Assembly: GCF_004355185.1 (NCBI RefSeq)
Contig: NZ_CP037922.1
Location: forward strand, 2,822,001-2,886,000
Length of the DNA: 64,000 nt
Reading direction: 5' to 3'
From: Hymenobacter radiodurans
GTDB taxonomy: Bacteria > Bacteroidota > Bacteroidia > Cytophagales > Hymenobacteraceae
In this document: piece by piece, positions 27,322 through 38,387 of the stretch
Position numbering within the stretch: position 1 is the first letter of the stretch
Layout of the letters: each line of letters opens with the position of its first letter
The notes under the pieces: generated by a model
Seen by the model: the letters and a program-made list of their open reading frames with translations, nothing else
The model's database searches: none
Told to the model about the DNA's origin: nothing
Program-made: the position numbers and the translations under genes

Positions 27322-28956
27322 TTAAGGTCGTTTGGCCAAGAATAGTCGAGTTAATGCTGGCACATCGAGCACAAGGCACACGTGCCCACTGCCCAGCAGC
27401 GTCACGCCCCCGAATAAGTCAATGGTATCCAACGGTTTACTCACAGGCTTGATAACAATGTCTTGCTGTCGCAAAAAACGATCGACAATCAAACCCAACT
27501 TACGATTATTGTAATCCACAATGATGATACGCTGACGTCCCACCAGTTCCTCATGAGTAGCGGCCGGCAAAGGACCATCGCCGCTGTGCAGCAGGGTCTT
27601 CAGGTTCACTATTGGCACATTTTCCTCCTGAATACCCGCCATAAGCGTCCCGCCTACTACATGTAGCTCTTCAGGCTCTAAGGCCACTACCGAGTCGGTG
27701 TGCATGAGTGGGATGGCATAGCTGCGCTCCTCCAACTCAAATAAAAGTGCTCCTTTTACAGCAATAGACGTCGGCAGCACTAAGGTAAAGGTAGTGCCCT
27801 GCCCTAGCTCCGAATCTACTCGTAATTGTCCCCCAAGCGAGTCGATAGCCAGCTTCACTACATCTAAGCCGACGCCCCGACCGGATATTTCCGTTACCTC
27901 CTTGGCCATCGAAAATCCTGGCTCAAATAAGAACGCCCGCACTGCATTCGCGTCGAGGCCAGCAGCTGCATCGGCTCTCACTAGGCCCCGCTCTACTGCC
28001 TTACGCCGCACACTTTCTATATCAATACCTCGGCCATCATCGGTTACCCGAATCAAGACATCATCGCGCTCCGTTTGGGCTGAGAGCGTCAGACGTCCGG
28101 CGGTGGGTTTGTTCGCCCGTTCGCGTTCCTGTGGCGTTTCAATGCCATGAGCAATGGCGTTGCGTACCAAATGGAGCAGGGCATCGGTGATAATTTGAAG
28201 GATATTTCGGTCAATTTGAATATCCTGCCCTTCCAGCCGCAGTGCCACTTCCTTTTGCTCCGAAGCTGCTACGTCGCGTACCACGCGGGGAAATTTATTG
28301 AATAGCGAGCCTACATTTACCAGGCGCGCATCCATTACACTATACTGCAGCTCGTCGGTAATGCGAAACAAATGTGAGGCGGCCGCTTGTAGAGCCGGAT
28401 GTCCGATTTCCCGGCCCAGGGTCATGATCCGGTCGCGGTCAATTATTAACTCACCTACCAAGTTGAGCAGGTGGTCCAGCTTTTTGATCTGTATATAAAC
28501 CAGGTCAGACAGCTCAAGCTTACGGCCCGCTTCCTCCTCAGTATCTGATTCGGTAGTAATAAGAATAGGCTCCTCTCCCTGCACCAAACGGTCGAGATTA
28601 GCCAGCAAATCCTCAGTGGGGGGCATTTCTGCCTCTTCCCCTACGGCCCGAATCATGGCGCCAAGCATATCGACGCCGGTAAACAAGACCGGAACGACTG
28701 TGCCAGCAAAGGCTTTCTCTTTATCTCTAATCAAACCAAATATGGTTTCCATCTCATGGGAGACTTCGCCAATTTGGTTATAGCCCATCGCGCGCGCGTT
28801 AGACTTAAGGTTGTGCATGAGCCGAAAAAGCTCATTCAGGGCGGCTGTATCTTCCGGGTTCTTCTCTAGTTCGCTGATATGACGACTCATAGCGTCATAA
28901 TATTCCAGCGCCTCGGCCATAAAGATCTCGCGGTACTCCTGATCCCGTGACTTCAT
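27322..28956 (-). CDS. cheA: Chemotaxis histidine kinase CheA
   Basis: 544 residues. Hpt domain with the phosphorylated His in LFRLMHNLKSNARAMGYNQI (near residue 48). Then P3 dimerisation (YIQIKKLDHLLNLVGELIIDRDRI), HATPase with N-box ALLHLVRNAIAHGIETP, G-boxes VTDDGRGIDIESV and EISGRGVGLDVVK, and the CheW-like P5. The CheY-binding P2 domain is missing, so it is shorter than E. coli CheA. All kinase motifs are intact. Start ATG overlaps the cheB stop by one base (TAATG), so translation is coupled. Confidence 0.95.
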   Translation of the reverse strand: MKSRDQEYREIFMAEALEYYDAMSRHISELEKNPEDTAALNELFRLMHNLKSNARAMGYNQIGEVSHEMETIFGLIRDKEKAFAGTVVPVLFTGVDMLGAMIRAVGEEAEMPPTEDLLANLDRLVQGEEPILITTESDTEEEAGRKLELSDLVYIQIKKLDHLLNLVGELIIDRDRIMTLGREIGHPALQAAASHLFRITDELQYSVMDARLVNVGSLFNKFPRVVRDVAASEQKEVALRLEGQDIQIDRNILQIITDALLHLVRNAIAHGIETPQERERANKPTAGRLTLSAQTERDDVLIRVTDDGRGIDIESVRRKAVERGLVRADAAAGLDANAVRAFLFEPGFSMAKEVTEISGRGVGLDVVKLAIDSLGGQLRVDSELGQGTTFTLVLPTSIAVKGALLFELEERSYAIPLMHTDSVVALEPEELHVVGGTLMAGIQEENVPIVNLKTLLHSGDGPLPAATHEELVGRQRIIIVDYNNRKLGLIVDRFLRQQDIVIKPVSKPLDTIDLFGGVTLLGSGHVCLVLDVPALTRLFLAKRP

Positions 28957-30020
28957 TAGTTAACGGTCGCTAGAGGTGGAGAAAGACGAGTAGTAGAAGC
29001 GGGCAGCGCAGTTCGCTGATTTATGATTTCTACAATCTGATCAAGCGGCAATACGGCGTTCGCGTGACCTGCCCGAATCACCGACCCAGGCATGCTAAAC
29101 ACTGCCGCAGACTCTTGGCTTTGTGCGATAATCCGACCTCCGCGCCCCCGGATAGCCTGAGCACCCAAGGTTCCATCGCTCCCCAAGCCGGTCAAAACTA
29201 TGCCCAGCACCCGCGAGCCAGCGGCCCTAGCAGCCGACCGCATCAGCATATCGATGGACGGGGCATCGGCAGACAGGTTTGGCTTCGAGCTGAATCCAAT
29301 CTGCCATACTCGCCAAGGCCCACGCTGCACTGACTTTAACACCATATTTTGCCCCCCAGGAGCAATAATGATCTGCCCTGCTTCGAGAGGCATCCCTGCA
29401 ACGCCAATTTTAACTGGCAATGGAGTCAAACGTTGTAAACGTTTCGCGAATGAAGCAGTAAAATACGCGGGCAAATGCACTGCAATCAGTAAAGTGGTCG
29501 TCAGGCATGGATCTAATGCCTGTACAAGTTTCTCTACAGCGGCAGTGCCGCCTGTGGAGGAACCTATCACCGTCAGGCTCTGAGGCTGAGCACTAACTAT
29601 ATGGCGCAACGGGCTAATAAACGTGGCTATTTGCGGCGCGACTGGTACAGCCTGCAACTGCTGAAGCACGGCCCGCCGAAATATTTGTTCAGCACCCAAC
29701 TGTAAAGGCGCAATATGATCATATATTCCCCAGCGAGCGGTTTCACACATCACACCCGACGACGGGGTAGCAGTAGCATAAAGCAGCACTGCGCACGCGT
29801 GCTGCCGATGCAGCCGATCTAGATCCGGTAAGCTATGCTCATCCAGAATTACCAGCGAAGGCCGAAACCTTCGAGCCAGAATAACTAGCTCATCGGCACT
29901 GCTAGCCGAACCTACCACTTGGTAGCCTGGCTGGACTTGCAGCAAGCGAGTCAACTCCAACTGCACTAAAGCGGGGAGTTTATCAAGCAGGATAGTAAAA
30001 GGGACGGGTAAAAAGGACAC
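28956..30020 (-). CDS. cheB: CheB-type protein-glutamate methylesterase
   Basis: 354 residues. N-terminal receiver-like domain is degenerate: the acid pair near the start is reduced to one Asp (TILLDKLPAL), although LVILDEHSLPDL keeps the possible phosphorylation Asp. The C-terminal methylesterase domain has the full catalytic set: Ser in TVIGSSTGGTAAVE, His in IAVHLPAYF and Asp in VLTGLGSDGTLGAQAI. CheB removes methyl groups from receptors; no CheR methyltransferase is encoded in this window. Coupled to cheA. Confidence 0.9.
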   Translation of the reverse strand: MSFLPVPFTILLDKLPALVQLELTRLLQVQPGYQVVGSASSADELVILARRFRPSLVILDEHSLPDLDRLHRQHACAVLLYATATPSSGVMCETARWGIYDHIAPLQLGAEQIFRRAVLQQLQAVPVAPQIATFISPLRHIVSAQPQSLTVIGSSTGGTAAVEKLVQALDPCLTTTLLIAVHLPAYFTASFAKRLQRLTPLPVKIGVAGMPLEAGQIIIAPGGQNMVLKSVQRGPWRVWQIGFSSKPNLSADAPSIDMLMRSAARAAGSRVLGIVLTGLGSDGTLGAQAIRGRGGRIIAQSQESAAVFSMPGSVIRAGHANAVLPLDQIVEIINQRTALPASTTRLSPPLATVN

Positions 30021-30092
30021 GGAATAGGTGGAAGCGCAGAGTAAGAAAACAGAGCGAAACGTATGTGTGCACCCTGGGGGGCAAATCTGTAC

Positions 30093-30476
30093 TTAGGCGT
30101 CGGTTTCTTCCGAATTTTGTAAAGCACTACCTACAATCTCGAGTACCTTCTCCTCTGAGAAGGGCTTTACTATGTAAGCTGATGCACCACTTTCAAGGGC
30201 TTCATTTACAATAATCTCCTGCCCTACTGCACTACACATTACCACTTTCACGGTAGGATTCACCTGCCGGATTCCCTTCAGCACATCTAAACCCGTATTA
30301 TCAGGCAGGATAACGTCGAGCGTAATCAGATCAGGATTAGTAGCACTGGTCATTTCTAGAGCTTGCTGACCATTGGCGGCCTCTCCTACCACCTCGTAGC
30401 CAGCATCGGTAAGCATATTCTTTAGCATCGTGCGCATATAAAAGGAGTCGTCCACGATGAGAATGCGGTTTTTCAT
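30093..30476 (-). CDS. cheY: Response regulator, CheY type
   Basis: 127 residues, a single receiver domain. RILIVDDSFYMRTML carries the acid pair, LITLDVILPDNTGLDVL the phosphorylated Asp (about residue 54), VVMCSAVG the Thr/Ser switch and AYIVKPFSEEKV the conserved Lys. All residues for phosphotransfer are present. It would take phosphate from CheA; output partner is not visible. Located between cheW and cheB. Confidence 0.93.
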   Translation of the reverse strand: MKNRILIVDDSFYMRTMLKNMLTDAGYEVVGEAANGQQALEMTSATNPDLITLDVILPDNTGLDVLKGIRQVNPTVKVVMCSAVGQEIIVNEALESGASAYIVKPFSEEKVLEIVGSALQNSEETDA

Positions 30477-30559
30477 AAAAGTAGAATCAGTAGAAGAAAA
30501 AGACGGGGAATAAGCTGAACGGCATTGTTAGCCCTTGTACGGGCTGCCACCCACTAAGA

Positions 30560-31069
30560 TTAGGCTTTGGGGTTAAGCTGCATTATTTCCGTCGGGGTTA
30601 GGAGCTTCAGCATATCGAGCACGATAATAATGCGACCGTCCAGCTTGGCAATTCCCTCAATGTATTTGTCTTGGATATTGGCGTCTTGAATAAATTCGGG
30701 CGCTTTTTCAATAATCGAGACCGGAATTGACAACGGCTGCGGCACCTCACGTACCACCAATCCAATTGTATAATCTTTGGCTTCAATCGCTAAAGTATAC
30801 GTGGTGGCAGGCAGTGCTTCCGTGGTTGAGCGCAGCTGGAATCGTTCTTCCAAGTCAATGATGGCAATAATATCACCACGTAGGTTGGCAATTCCCTTCA
30901 CGAAGGGGGGCGTTTTGGGCATACGGGCAATTTCCGGGGTAATAGTTACCTCTTTTACTTGCTCGATGCGGATCCCATATTCTTCGCGCCCCAATCGGAA
31001 CACAATCAATTGAATAAGCGCTTGCTGCTTAACAACTTTCTTTTCGCTATTCGACTCTGTTTCAGGCAT
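30560..31069 (-). CDS. cheW: CheW coupling protein
   Basis: 169 residues from MPETESNSEKKVVKQQ; the longer frame adds 16 residues of doubtful sequence. A basic N-terminal arm precedes the CheW fold: QLIVFRLGREEYGIRIEQVKEV, MPKTPPFVKGIANLRGDIIAIIDLEERF and YIEGIAKLDGRIIIVLDMLKLL. It links receptor to CheA. It follows the receptor gene by about 70 bp and is very likely in the same transcript. Confidence 0.93.
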   Translation of the reverse strand: MPETESNSEKKVVKQQALIQLIVFRLGREEYGIRIEQVKEVTITPEIARMPKTPPFVKGIANLRGDIIAIIDLEERFQLRSTTEALPATTYTLAIEAKDYTIGLVVREVPQPLSIPVSIIEKAPEFIQDANIQDKYIEGIAKLDGRIIIVLDMLKLLTPTEIMQLNPKA

Positions 31070-31141
31070 GCACAAGGTTGGTATAGGCTTGCTCCCACCT
31101 GTTACTGATAGGAGCAAGCCTGAAAATAGACCTGAGAGGAA

Positions 31142-34100
31142 TTATTTGGCTTTCGCTTTAGTCCGGGCTTTGGGAGCTTTTTTGTCGGCTCCATTTGAGG
31201 ACTGCGTCTCCGCTGGCTTTCCATTTACCGGAGCCGGACGCCGCGCCACCGCTTTTTCAGTAGCAGGAGCTTCTGATGATTTGCCCCCCCGCGCGGGTCT
31301 AGCTGGCGGAGTAGTCGTTGTCGATGCTTGGGTAACATCATTACGCCGAACAGGCCGCTCTCTTTGAGGGGTTGGCTTGGGCGCAACAGCGTGTCCATTG
31401 CGAGGCTGTGTCATCTGAGTTAAGCGCTGGCTCCTCCGACGTGGCTCTGGCTCTGGCTCCGGTTCCATATACTCCATCAACTGGAATGCTGACAGACCCA
31501 CTTGTAGGTCGTCCGCGATATCAGTCAGCTTCTGGCTGGAGGCCGTCAATTCTTGCATAGAAGTAGACAGCTGCTTGGCAGTGCCTGCCACTTGCTGTGT
31601 ACCCGATGCAGTCTGCTCAGCAATGGCTACAACTTCCTCTACATACTTTACCACGTCACCGATACTGATTTTCTGCACTTCAGTAGCCGTGAGAATGTCG
31701 CGGGAAGTACGGAGCGTTTCGCCGCTGCTCGTTGCAATGTTTTTGAAGGCAGAGCTGGCTTCAAAGGTCGCGTTTTTACCCTTTAACACTCGGCCTTCCA
31801 TGGTTGAGATAGCCGTTGCAGCTGAGCTAGTATCCTTGCGTACGTCGTCAACTAGTGTAGCAATCTCACTTGCTGATTTGCGCGAGCCTTCCGCTAGCTT
31901 ACGAATTTCTTCGGCTACCACCGCAAAGCCTCGACCAGCCTCGCCAGCACGGGCTGCCTCAATAGCAGCATTCAAAGCCAGCAGGTTGGTTTGGGAGGCA
32001 ATATCTGTAATTACCCCCAGCGACTTACTGATTTCCTGGCTTCGCGTACTTAGTACTTCAATGGTTTTGGATGTCTGGGCTGCAGCATTGGAAATCTCTT
32101 CCATGTTCTTTACCACCTCAGCTACCGTCTTCAGACCAAGCTGCGAGGTTTGCTCACCTAGTATAGCGGCTTTGTTCACTACATCAGCTTTACCAGCTGT
32201 TTCCTTCGTGGCCTGCATGATTTCCTCAATCAGCTTAAAGGCCTGATCGGTTTTCAAAGCTTGGTTCTGAGCGCCTTCAGCCATTTGCTGCATAGCCAGA
32301 GCCACATCAACCGTTACGCGGCTCATCTCCTGGCCCTTACCGGCTATTTCCTCCGATGAAGTTCCCACTACCTGCGACGAATCATTGATTTCGCCCAACA
32401 GCTCGTTAAGGTTTTCCACGGCAAGGTTCAACGCATTTGACATAGCCATGATGTCGCCAGCCGTGGGTACTTCTACACGCTGGGTGAGGTCACCTTCCGA
32501 AATGGCTCGCACTACCCGGCTCACTTCCAAAACCGGCGATGCAATTGATTCGAGCAGTTCGTTGAGTGTGTCAACCAATTCTTTCCAAGAGCCGCTTACA
32601 CCGCCGACTGTAGCGCGCTCGGTTAGTTTACCTTCTACACCCGCCACCTTGGCCACACGGCTAACTTCCACCGCCAAGCGGTTCAAGTCGTCCACCATGC
32701 GGTTAATGGTATCAGCTAGTTCGGCAACTTCACCTTTCGCATCCAAAGTCAGCTTTTGGGTCAAGTCACCCTGCGAAACAGCTGTTACTACTTTTACCAG
32801 TCCTCGTACCTGTGTGGTCAGGTTTGAGGCCATTGTATTCACATTGTCAGTCAAATCCTTCCATACTCCACTCACGCTCGGCACATTGGCTTGACCACCA
32901 AGTTTACCTTCGGTACCTACTTCCTGCGCCACGCGGGTTACTTCGCCCGCGAAGATGTTCAGCGAATCCACCATGCGATTAATGTTGTCCTTCAAGTCCA
33001 ACAGCTCGCCCTTCACGTCTACTGATACTTTCTGGCTCAAGTCACCTTTGGCCACCGCAATAGCTACGTTGGCAATGTCCCGCACCTGACTGGTCAAGTT
33101 CGAAGCCATGGTATTCACGTTGTCCGTCAACGCTTTCCAGGTTCCACTCACACTCGGCACATTAGCTTGGCCGCCGAGCTTGCCTTCTGTACCTACATCA
33201 AGAGCCACGCGGGTCACTTCCCCAGCAAATAGGTTAAGCGAGTCCACCATCTGGTTTAGGTTCTGCTTAAGTTGCAGCAGCTCCCCTTTTACATCCACCG
33301 TGATCTTCTGGCTCAAGTCGCCGCGGGCTACGGCCGTGGCCACGTTGGCAATGTCGCGCACCTGACTGGTCAGGTTCGAAGCCATGGTATTTACATTGTC
33401 GGTCAGGTCCTTCCAAGTACCACTCACACTCGGCACATTAGCTTGACCACCCAGAATACCCTCGGTGCCTACCTCACGAGCCACACGCGTTACCTCGCCC
33501 GCGAAGATGTTCAGCGAGTCCACCATGCGGTTGATGTTGTCCTTCAAGTCCAACAGCTCGCCTTTTACATCAACTACAATTTTCTGAGTCAAGTCACCTT
33601 TCGCTACCGCGGTGGCTACGTTGGCAATATCACGCACCTGGAGGGTCAGGTTGGCGGCCATCGTATTCACGTTGTCCGTCAGTTCTTTCCAAGTACCGCC
33701 TACACGTGGCACATTGGCCTGACCACCGAGTTTACCCTCCGTACCTACCTCACGAGCCACGCGGGTTACTTCATCACCGAAGATGTTTAGGGAGTCCACC
33801 ATCTGGTTCAGAATATTCTTCAACTCCAGAATTTCGCCCTTCACATTTACCGTCATCTTCTGGCTCAAGTCGCCGCGGGCCACCGCGGTAGCGACGTTAG
33901 CAATGTCCCGCACTTGACTGGTCAAGTTCGAGGCCATGTAGTTTACGTTGTCCGTTAGCTCCTTCCAAACTCCAGCCACGTTAGGCACTGAGGCCTGGCC
34001 GCCAAGTTTGCCTTCCGTGCCCACTTCCAATGCTACACGCGTCACCTCCCCAGCAAACAGGTTAAGTGAGTCCACCATCTGGTTCAAATTCTGCTTGAGT

Positions 34101-35502
34101 TGCAGCAGCTCGCCCTTCACATCCACCGTGATTTTCTGACTCAAGTCGCCGCGTGCTACGGCGGTAGCGACGTTAGCAATGTCCCGCACTTGACTGGTCA
34201 AGTTCGAGGCCATGTAGTTTACGTTGTCCGTTAGCTCCTTCCAAACTCCAGCCACGTTAGGCACTGAGGCCTGGCCGCCGAGTTTGCCTTCCGTGCCTAC
34301 TTCCTGTGCTACACGCGTCACCTCCCCAGCAAACAGGTTAAGTGAGTCCACCATCTGGTTCAAATTCTGCTTGAGTTGCAGCAGCTCGCCCTTCACATCC
34401 ACCGTGATTTTCTGGCTCAAATCACCTTTGGCTACGGCCGTAGCGACGTTGGCAATATCGCGCACCTGACTAGTCAGGTTTGAGGCCATATTGTTTACGT
34501 TGTCGGTGAGGTCTTTCCACACACCGCTAACATTAGGCACGGCTGCTTGGCCGCCGAGTTTACCCTCCGTGCCTACGTCAAGAGCCACGCGGGTTACTTC
34601 GCCGGCGAACAAGTTAAGCGAGTCCACCATCTGATTCAAGTTCTGCTTGAGTTGCAGCAGCTCGCCCTTCACATCCACCGTGATTTTTTGAGTTAGGTCT
34701 CCTTTGGCTACCGCGGTAGCGACGTTGGCGATGTCTCGAACTTGACTAGTCAAGTTCGAGGCCATGTAGTTCACGTTGTCCGTTAGCTCCTTCCAAATGC
34801 CCCCACGTTGGGCACGGAGGCTTGGCCGCCGAGTTTACCCTCCGTACCTACTTCCTGCGCCACGCGCGTTACTTCACCGGCGAACAGGTTCAGGTTGTCG
34901 ATGGTCTTGTTAATAGTTTCGGCCATCACTTTGAAGTCGCCCGAAACAGGAATCTGGAAGGTCTCGTCCAGGTTGCCCTTGGAGATATTCTTCAGTACTT
35001 TACCTACTTCTAATACCGGAACGGCGATGCTATCCATCAAGCCGTTGATATTATTAATCATGTCGCGCCAGAAACCGGAGGCATTCTCACCCGAGGCACG
35101 GGCTTTCAGATTGCCCTCCACCCCAGCAACTTTCGAGATGCGCGATACTTCCCCCCCCACACCACCAATCATCTCTACCATCGAGTTGTAGGCCTCAGCG
35201 ATGTCAGCAAAGATGTCGTCGTTCTGTTTGGTCAGGCGCACCGATACGTCACCTTTTTTAAAGGCATCAAGCGCATATAGAACACGCGTAAGCTGTTCGT
35301 TTACGTAGCCATCATCCTGCGTATTATCGATGCTGCGAGTGCTAACCCGTCTGCGCGTCAGGGTGTCACCAGTTGGTGCTTCTTTCCGCTGTGACTGGGT
35401 ATTATCGGCTGCAGCAACGGCTGCATTTGTGGATTCCGAAGCCAATGCCGATGAACTAGTAACCGGACGGGTGGTGGTTTTGGTAGTCTTACCTGAAGCC
35501 AT
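31142..35502 (-). pseudogene. Soluble poly-HAMP methyl-accepting chemotaxis protein, one-base frameshift
   Basis: Two frames, 34783-35502 and 31142-34774, join into 1453 residues if one G is added to the five-G run at 34800-34804 ([20 protein letters not shown]). No signal peptide or membrane segment is visible, so the receptor is cytoplasmic. A Ser/Thr-rich N-terminus is followed by about 11 HAMP units; at least seven are near-identical 92-residue repeats with [20 protein letters not shown]. The C-terminal signalling domain contains [20 protein letters not shown] and [16 protein letters not shown], then a disordered basic tail. HAMP chains of this type resemble those of Nik1-class kinases. 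First gene of the che cluster, promoter at 35579. Confidence 0.9.
32840..34870 (-). repeat. 276-bp tandem repeats encoding HAMP units
   Basis: At least seven consecutive copies of a 276-bp unit (92 codons) inside the receptor gene. Each unit encodes [20 protein letters not shown], then GDL(T/S)[22 protein letters not shown] and [14 protein letters not shown] conservation is high enough for recombination or assembly collapse, so the true copy number may differ. Edges are approximate. Confidence 0.85.
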
Positions 35503-35578
35503 ACAAAATGTAGATTGCGAAGCGTGCTAAAAAGGCACTGCTGAAACAAACCGGGGGGTGAACCGGTAGCCAGACTTA

Positions 35579-35586
35579 CAAAGGTA
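35579..35586 (-). promoter_or_regulatory. -7 box for the chemosensory operon
   Basis: TACCTTTG on the minus strand, about 77 bp before the receptor start; no other good box is seen between the che genes. Confidence 0.5.
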
Positions 35587-35852
35587 ATAAACTACCGGCT
35601 TCCGCAGCAATGGAAATAAGCCATCATATAGGATTCGTTCAACCGGCGTCGAGTGAACTACTTACCAATAATATTTGCTCTTATACAGCTTAACTAGGCT
35701 AGCATTTAGGCTGGAGGCTGCAAGGATAATTAAGATGGTATAGGTGAGTGGCCGGATTATTCCATCATCTTTGCGGCAAAATTCAACTTTTGCTCCTCTT
35801 AGGTCGTTTCTTAGTTGATACCCACCTGTATTTCGTTGCCAATCCCCTTTAT

Positions 35853-38315
35853 ATGATCAAAAATTTAGTCATAGTTGAGTCACCGGCCAAAGCCAAGACT
35901 ATCGAAGGATACTTGGGCAAGGACTTTATTGTCAAGTCCAGCTTTGGTCATGTACGCGATTTACCAAAGGATAACAACGCTATTGATATTGCTAATGGCT
36001 TTAAGCCAACCTATGTAGTTTCGGCCGATAAGCGCGAGATAATTGCTCAGCTGAAAAAGCTGGCGAAAGAGGCAGAAGTTGTTTGGTTAGCGAGTGACGA
36101 TGACCGTGAGGGCGAAGCCATCAGCTGGCACCTTGCCGAAACACTGAATCTGAACGACGCCAAAACGCGCCGTATTGTATTCCGTGAAATCACAAAAAAC
36201 GCTATTCTCAATGCTATTGCCTCGCCCCGGGAGATTGACCTGAATTTAGTAAACGCCCAGCAGGCCCGCCGTGTCCTCGACCGTTTGGTTGGTTTTGAGT
36301 TGTCGCCGGTGCTGTGGAAGAAAGTTAAAACGGGTTTATCTGCCGGCCGCGTACAGTCTGTGGCTGTTCGCTTGGTTGTAGAGCGGGAGCGGGAAATCAA
36401 TCAATTTAAAACGTCTTCTGCTTACCGCGTTACGGCGCGCTTTGATGCGGGCCGAGGGGCAATTTTAGAGGCTGAATTACCAACGCGCTTTAAAACTGAA
36501 GCTGAAGCACAGGATTTCCTGGCTCGCTGTGTGGGGGCCATTTACCAGATTGAAAACTTAGAAAAGAAACCGGGCAAACGCTCTCCAGCGCCGCCTTTTA
36601 CTACTTCCACGCTTCAACAGGAAGCCTCGCGCAAGCTGGGCTTCTCCGTGGCTCAAACCATGAGTGTAGCCCAGAAGCTGTACGAAGCTGGTAAGATCAG
36701 CTACATGCGTACTGACTCGGTAAACCTGTCGCAGGATGCGCTGGCAGCCGCGCACACAGAAATCAGCCGGGCTTATGGTGAGGAATATGCTCATAAGCGC
36801 CAGTTCAAAACGAAGTCTGCCTCGGCGCAGGAGGCTCACGAAGCTATCCGTCCTACTGATTTTGCCTTAGTAAAAACAGGTTCAGACTCTCAAGAGCAGC
36901 GTCTTTACGATTTGATTCGTAAGCGGGCACTGGCTTCGCAGATGGCCGATGCAACAGTGGAGCGCACCGTAGCTACTATTGGCATCAGCACGCAGCCAGG
37001 CACCACACTTACGGCTACTGGTGAAGTAATAACCTTCGAGGGCTTTCTGAAAGTATACAGTGAGTCGAAGGACGACGAGGAAGAAGATGGTGATTCTACC
37101 TTCTCTCGTGGTTTGCCGCCTCTGACGGTTGGACAGCAGTTACCCTTGCAATTGTTGCGTGCCACGGAGCGCTATGCTCAACCGCCTGCTCGCTACACAG
37201 AAGCATCGCTGGTAAAGAAGTTGGAGGAAATGGGCATTGGTCGACCTTCTACTTATGCGCCTACTATCAGCACCATTCAGAAGCGGGGCTACGTTGAAAA
37301 AGATACCCGCGAAGGCAAAGAGCGCAAGTTTCGAGTGCTTACGCTGGAAGGCGAGCAGGTGAAGACGGAGGTTAAAACGGAAACGTACGGGGCTGAAAAA
37401 GCAAAGATGTTTCCGACTGACACCGCCATGGTGGTTAATGACTTCTTAGTTGAGCACTTCCCTATTATTATCGACTACCAGTTTACGGCGAAAGTTGAGG
37501 GCGAATTTGACCTTATTGCTAATGGTCAGGAGAAATGGGGCGACATGCTCTCCAACTTCTATGGGGCTTTCCACGAGACTATTGAGCGTGGTCAGGATAT
37601 TGAGCGCAGCACGCTGGGCTCAAACCGCGAGATTGGCACTCACCCCGACACTGGGCAGAAGTTAACAGCCCGTTTGGGTCGTTATGGCCCCTATGTGCAA
37701 ATTGAGCCAAAGGAGGGTTCCGAGGAGAAGGCCGTGTACGCAAGTCTTCGCAAAGGCCAGTTTATCGAGAATATTACGCTGGAAGAGGCGCTCGATCTAT
37801 TCAAGCTACCGCGCATAGTGGGGCAGTTTGAGGAGAAAGATATGACGGCTTCTCTCGGTCGTTTCGGTCCTTATATTCGTCACGACGGCAAGTTTTACTC
37901 GCTCACCAAGGAGCAAGATCCGCATACCATTACGGCTTCGGAAGCTATTGAACTTATTGAAGCCAAGCGCAAATCAGACGCGGAGCGTTTGATTAAAAAT
38001 TTTCCAGAGCGCGAGGATGTGCAGGTGCTGAATGGCCGCTTCGGTCCGTATATCGTGGTGGGCAAGAAAAACGTGAAAATCCCTAAGGGTGAAGAGCCCT
38101 TGGACCTGACGCTGGAGCGATGCCTGGAATTGGCCGAGCTAACACCTGATAAGCCCGCTAAAGGCGGCCGTTTTGCCAAAAAGACGCCTGAGAAAACCGT
38201 GGATGAGCCGGCTATTGCAAAGAAAAAGCCAGCTACGAAGAAGCCTGCAGCGAAAAAGGCGGCAACCACTAAGAAGGCTGCTCCCGCAAAGGAGGCAACA
38301 GCCAAAGCAAAATAG
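35853..38315 (+). CDS. topA: DNA topoisomerase I
   Basis: 820 residues from MIKNLVIVESPAKAKTIEGY; the upstream frame from 35748 covers the promoter region (ATCTTTG near 35767) and was rejected. Toprim: NLVIVESPAKAKTIEGYLG and LASDDDREGEAISWHLAE. The catalytic tyrosine is in GKISYMRTDSVNLSQ. Toprim-C repeats follow (GRYGPYVQIEPK, GRFGPYIRHDGK, GRFGPYIVVGKK) instead of zinc fingers. A Lys/Ala-rich tail (residues about 780-820) probably binds DNA. Relaxes negative supercoils. Confidence 0.96.
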   Translation: MIKNLVIVESPAKAKTIEGYLGKDFIVKSSFGHVRDLPKDNNAIDIANGFKPTYVVSADKREIIAQLKKLAKEAEVVWLASDDDREGEAISWHLAETLNLNDAKTRRIVFREITKNAILNAIASPREIDLNLVNAQQARRVLDRLVGFELSPVLWKKVKTGLSAGRVQSVAVRLVVEREREINQFKTSSAYRVTARFDAGRGAILEAELPTRFKTEAEAQDFLARCVGAIYQIENLEKKPGKRSPAPPFTTSTLQQEASRKLGFSVAQTMSVAQKLYEAGKISYMRTDSVNLSQDALAAAHTEISRAYGEEYAHKRQFKTKSASAQEAHEAIRPTDFALVKTGSDSQEQRLYDLIRKRALASQMADATVERTVATIGISTQPGTTLTATGEVITFEGFLKVYSESKDDEEEDGDSTFSRGLPPLTVGQQLPLQLLRATERYAQPPARYTEASLVKKLEEMGIGRPSTYAPTISTIQKRGYVEKDTREGKERKFRVLTLEGEQVKTEVKTETYGAEKAKMFPTDTAMVVNDFLVEHFPIIIDYQFTAKVEGEFDLIANGQEKWGDMLSNFYGAFHETIERGQDIERSTLGSNREIGTHPDTGQKLTARLGRYGPYVQIEPKEGSEEKAVYASLRKGQFIENITLEEALDLFKLPRIVGQFEEKDMTASLGRFGPYIRHDGKFYSLTKEQDPHTITASEAIELIEAKRKSDAERLIKNFPEREDVQVLNGRFGPYIVVGKKNVKIPKGEEPLDLTLERCLELAELTPDKPAKGGRFAKKTPEKTVDEPAIAKKKPATKKPAAKKAATTKKAAPAKEATAKAK

Positions 38316-38333
38316 TAAATCATTTTAATGCAT

Positions 38334-38368
38334 AAAAAAGCCCCCAGGAAGAATCTGGGGGCTTTTTT
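38334..38368. terminator. Bidirectional terminator after topA
   Basis: AAAAAAGCCCCCAG / CTGGGGGCTTTTTT, 14-bp arms. Serves topA and the convergent PAS gene. Confidence 0.88.
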
Positions 38369-38387
38369 GTATCAACTGTGCTGGCAG

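Noticed and set aside
33272..33790. Rightward frames inside the HAMP repeats
   Set aside because: They repeat with the same period as the HAMP units and are the opposite-strand shadow of the receptor gene.
32840..34870. Regular repeats reminiscent of a CRISPR array
   Set aside because: The unit is 276 bp, in frame, and encodes HAMP domains; there are no short repeats with unique spacers.
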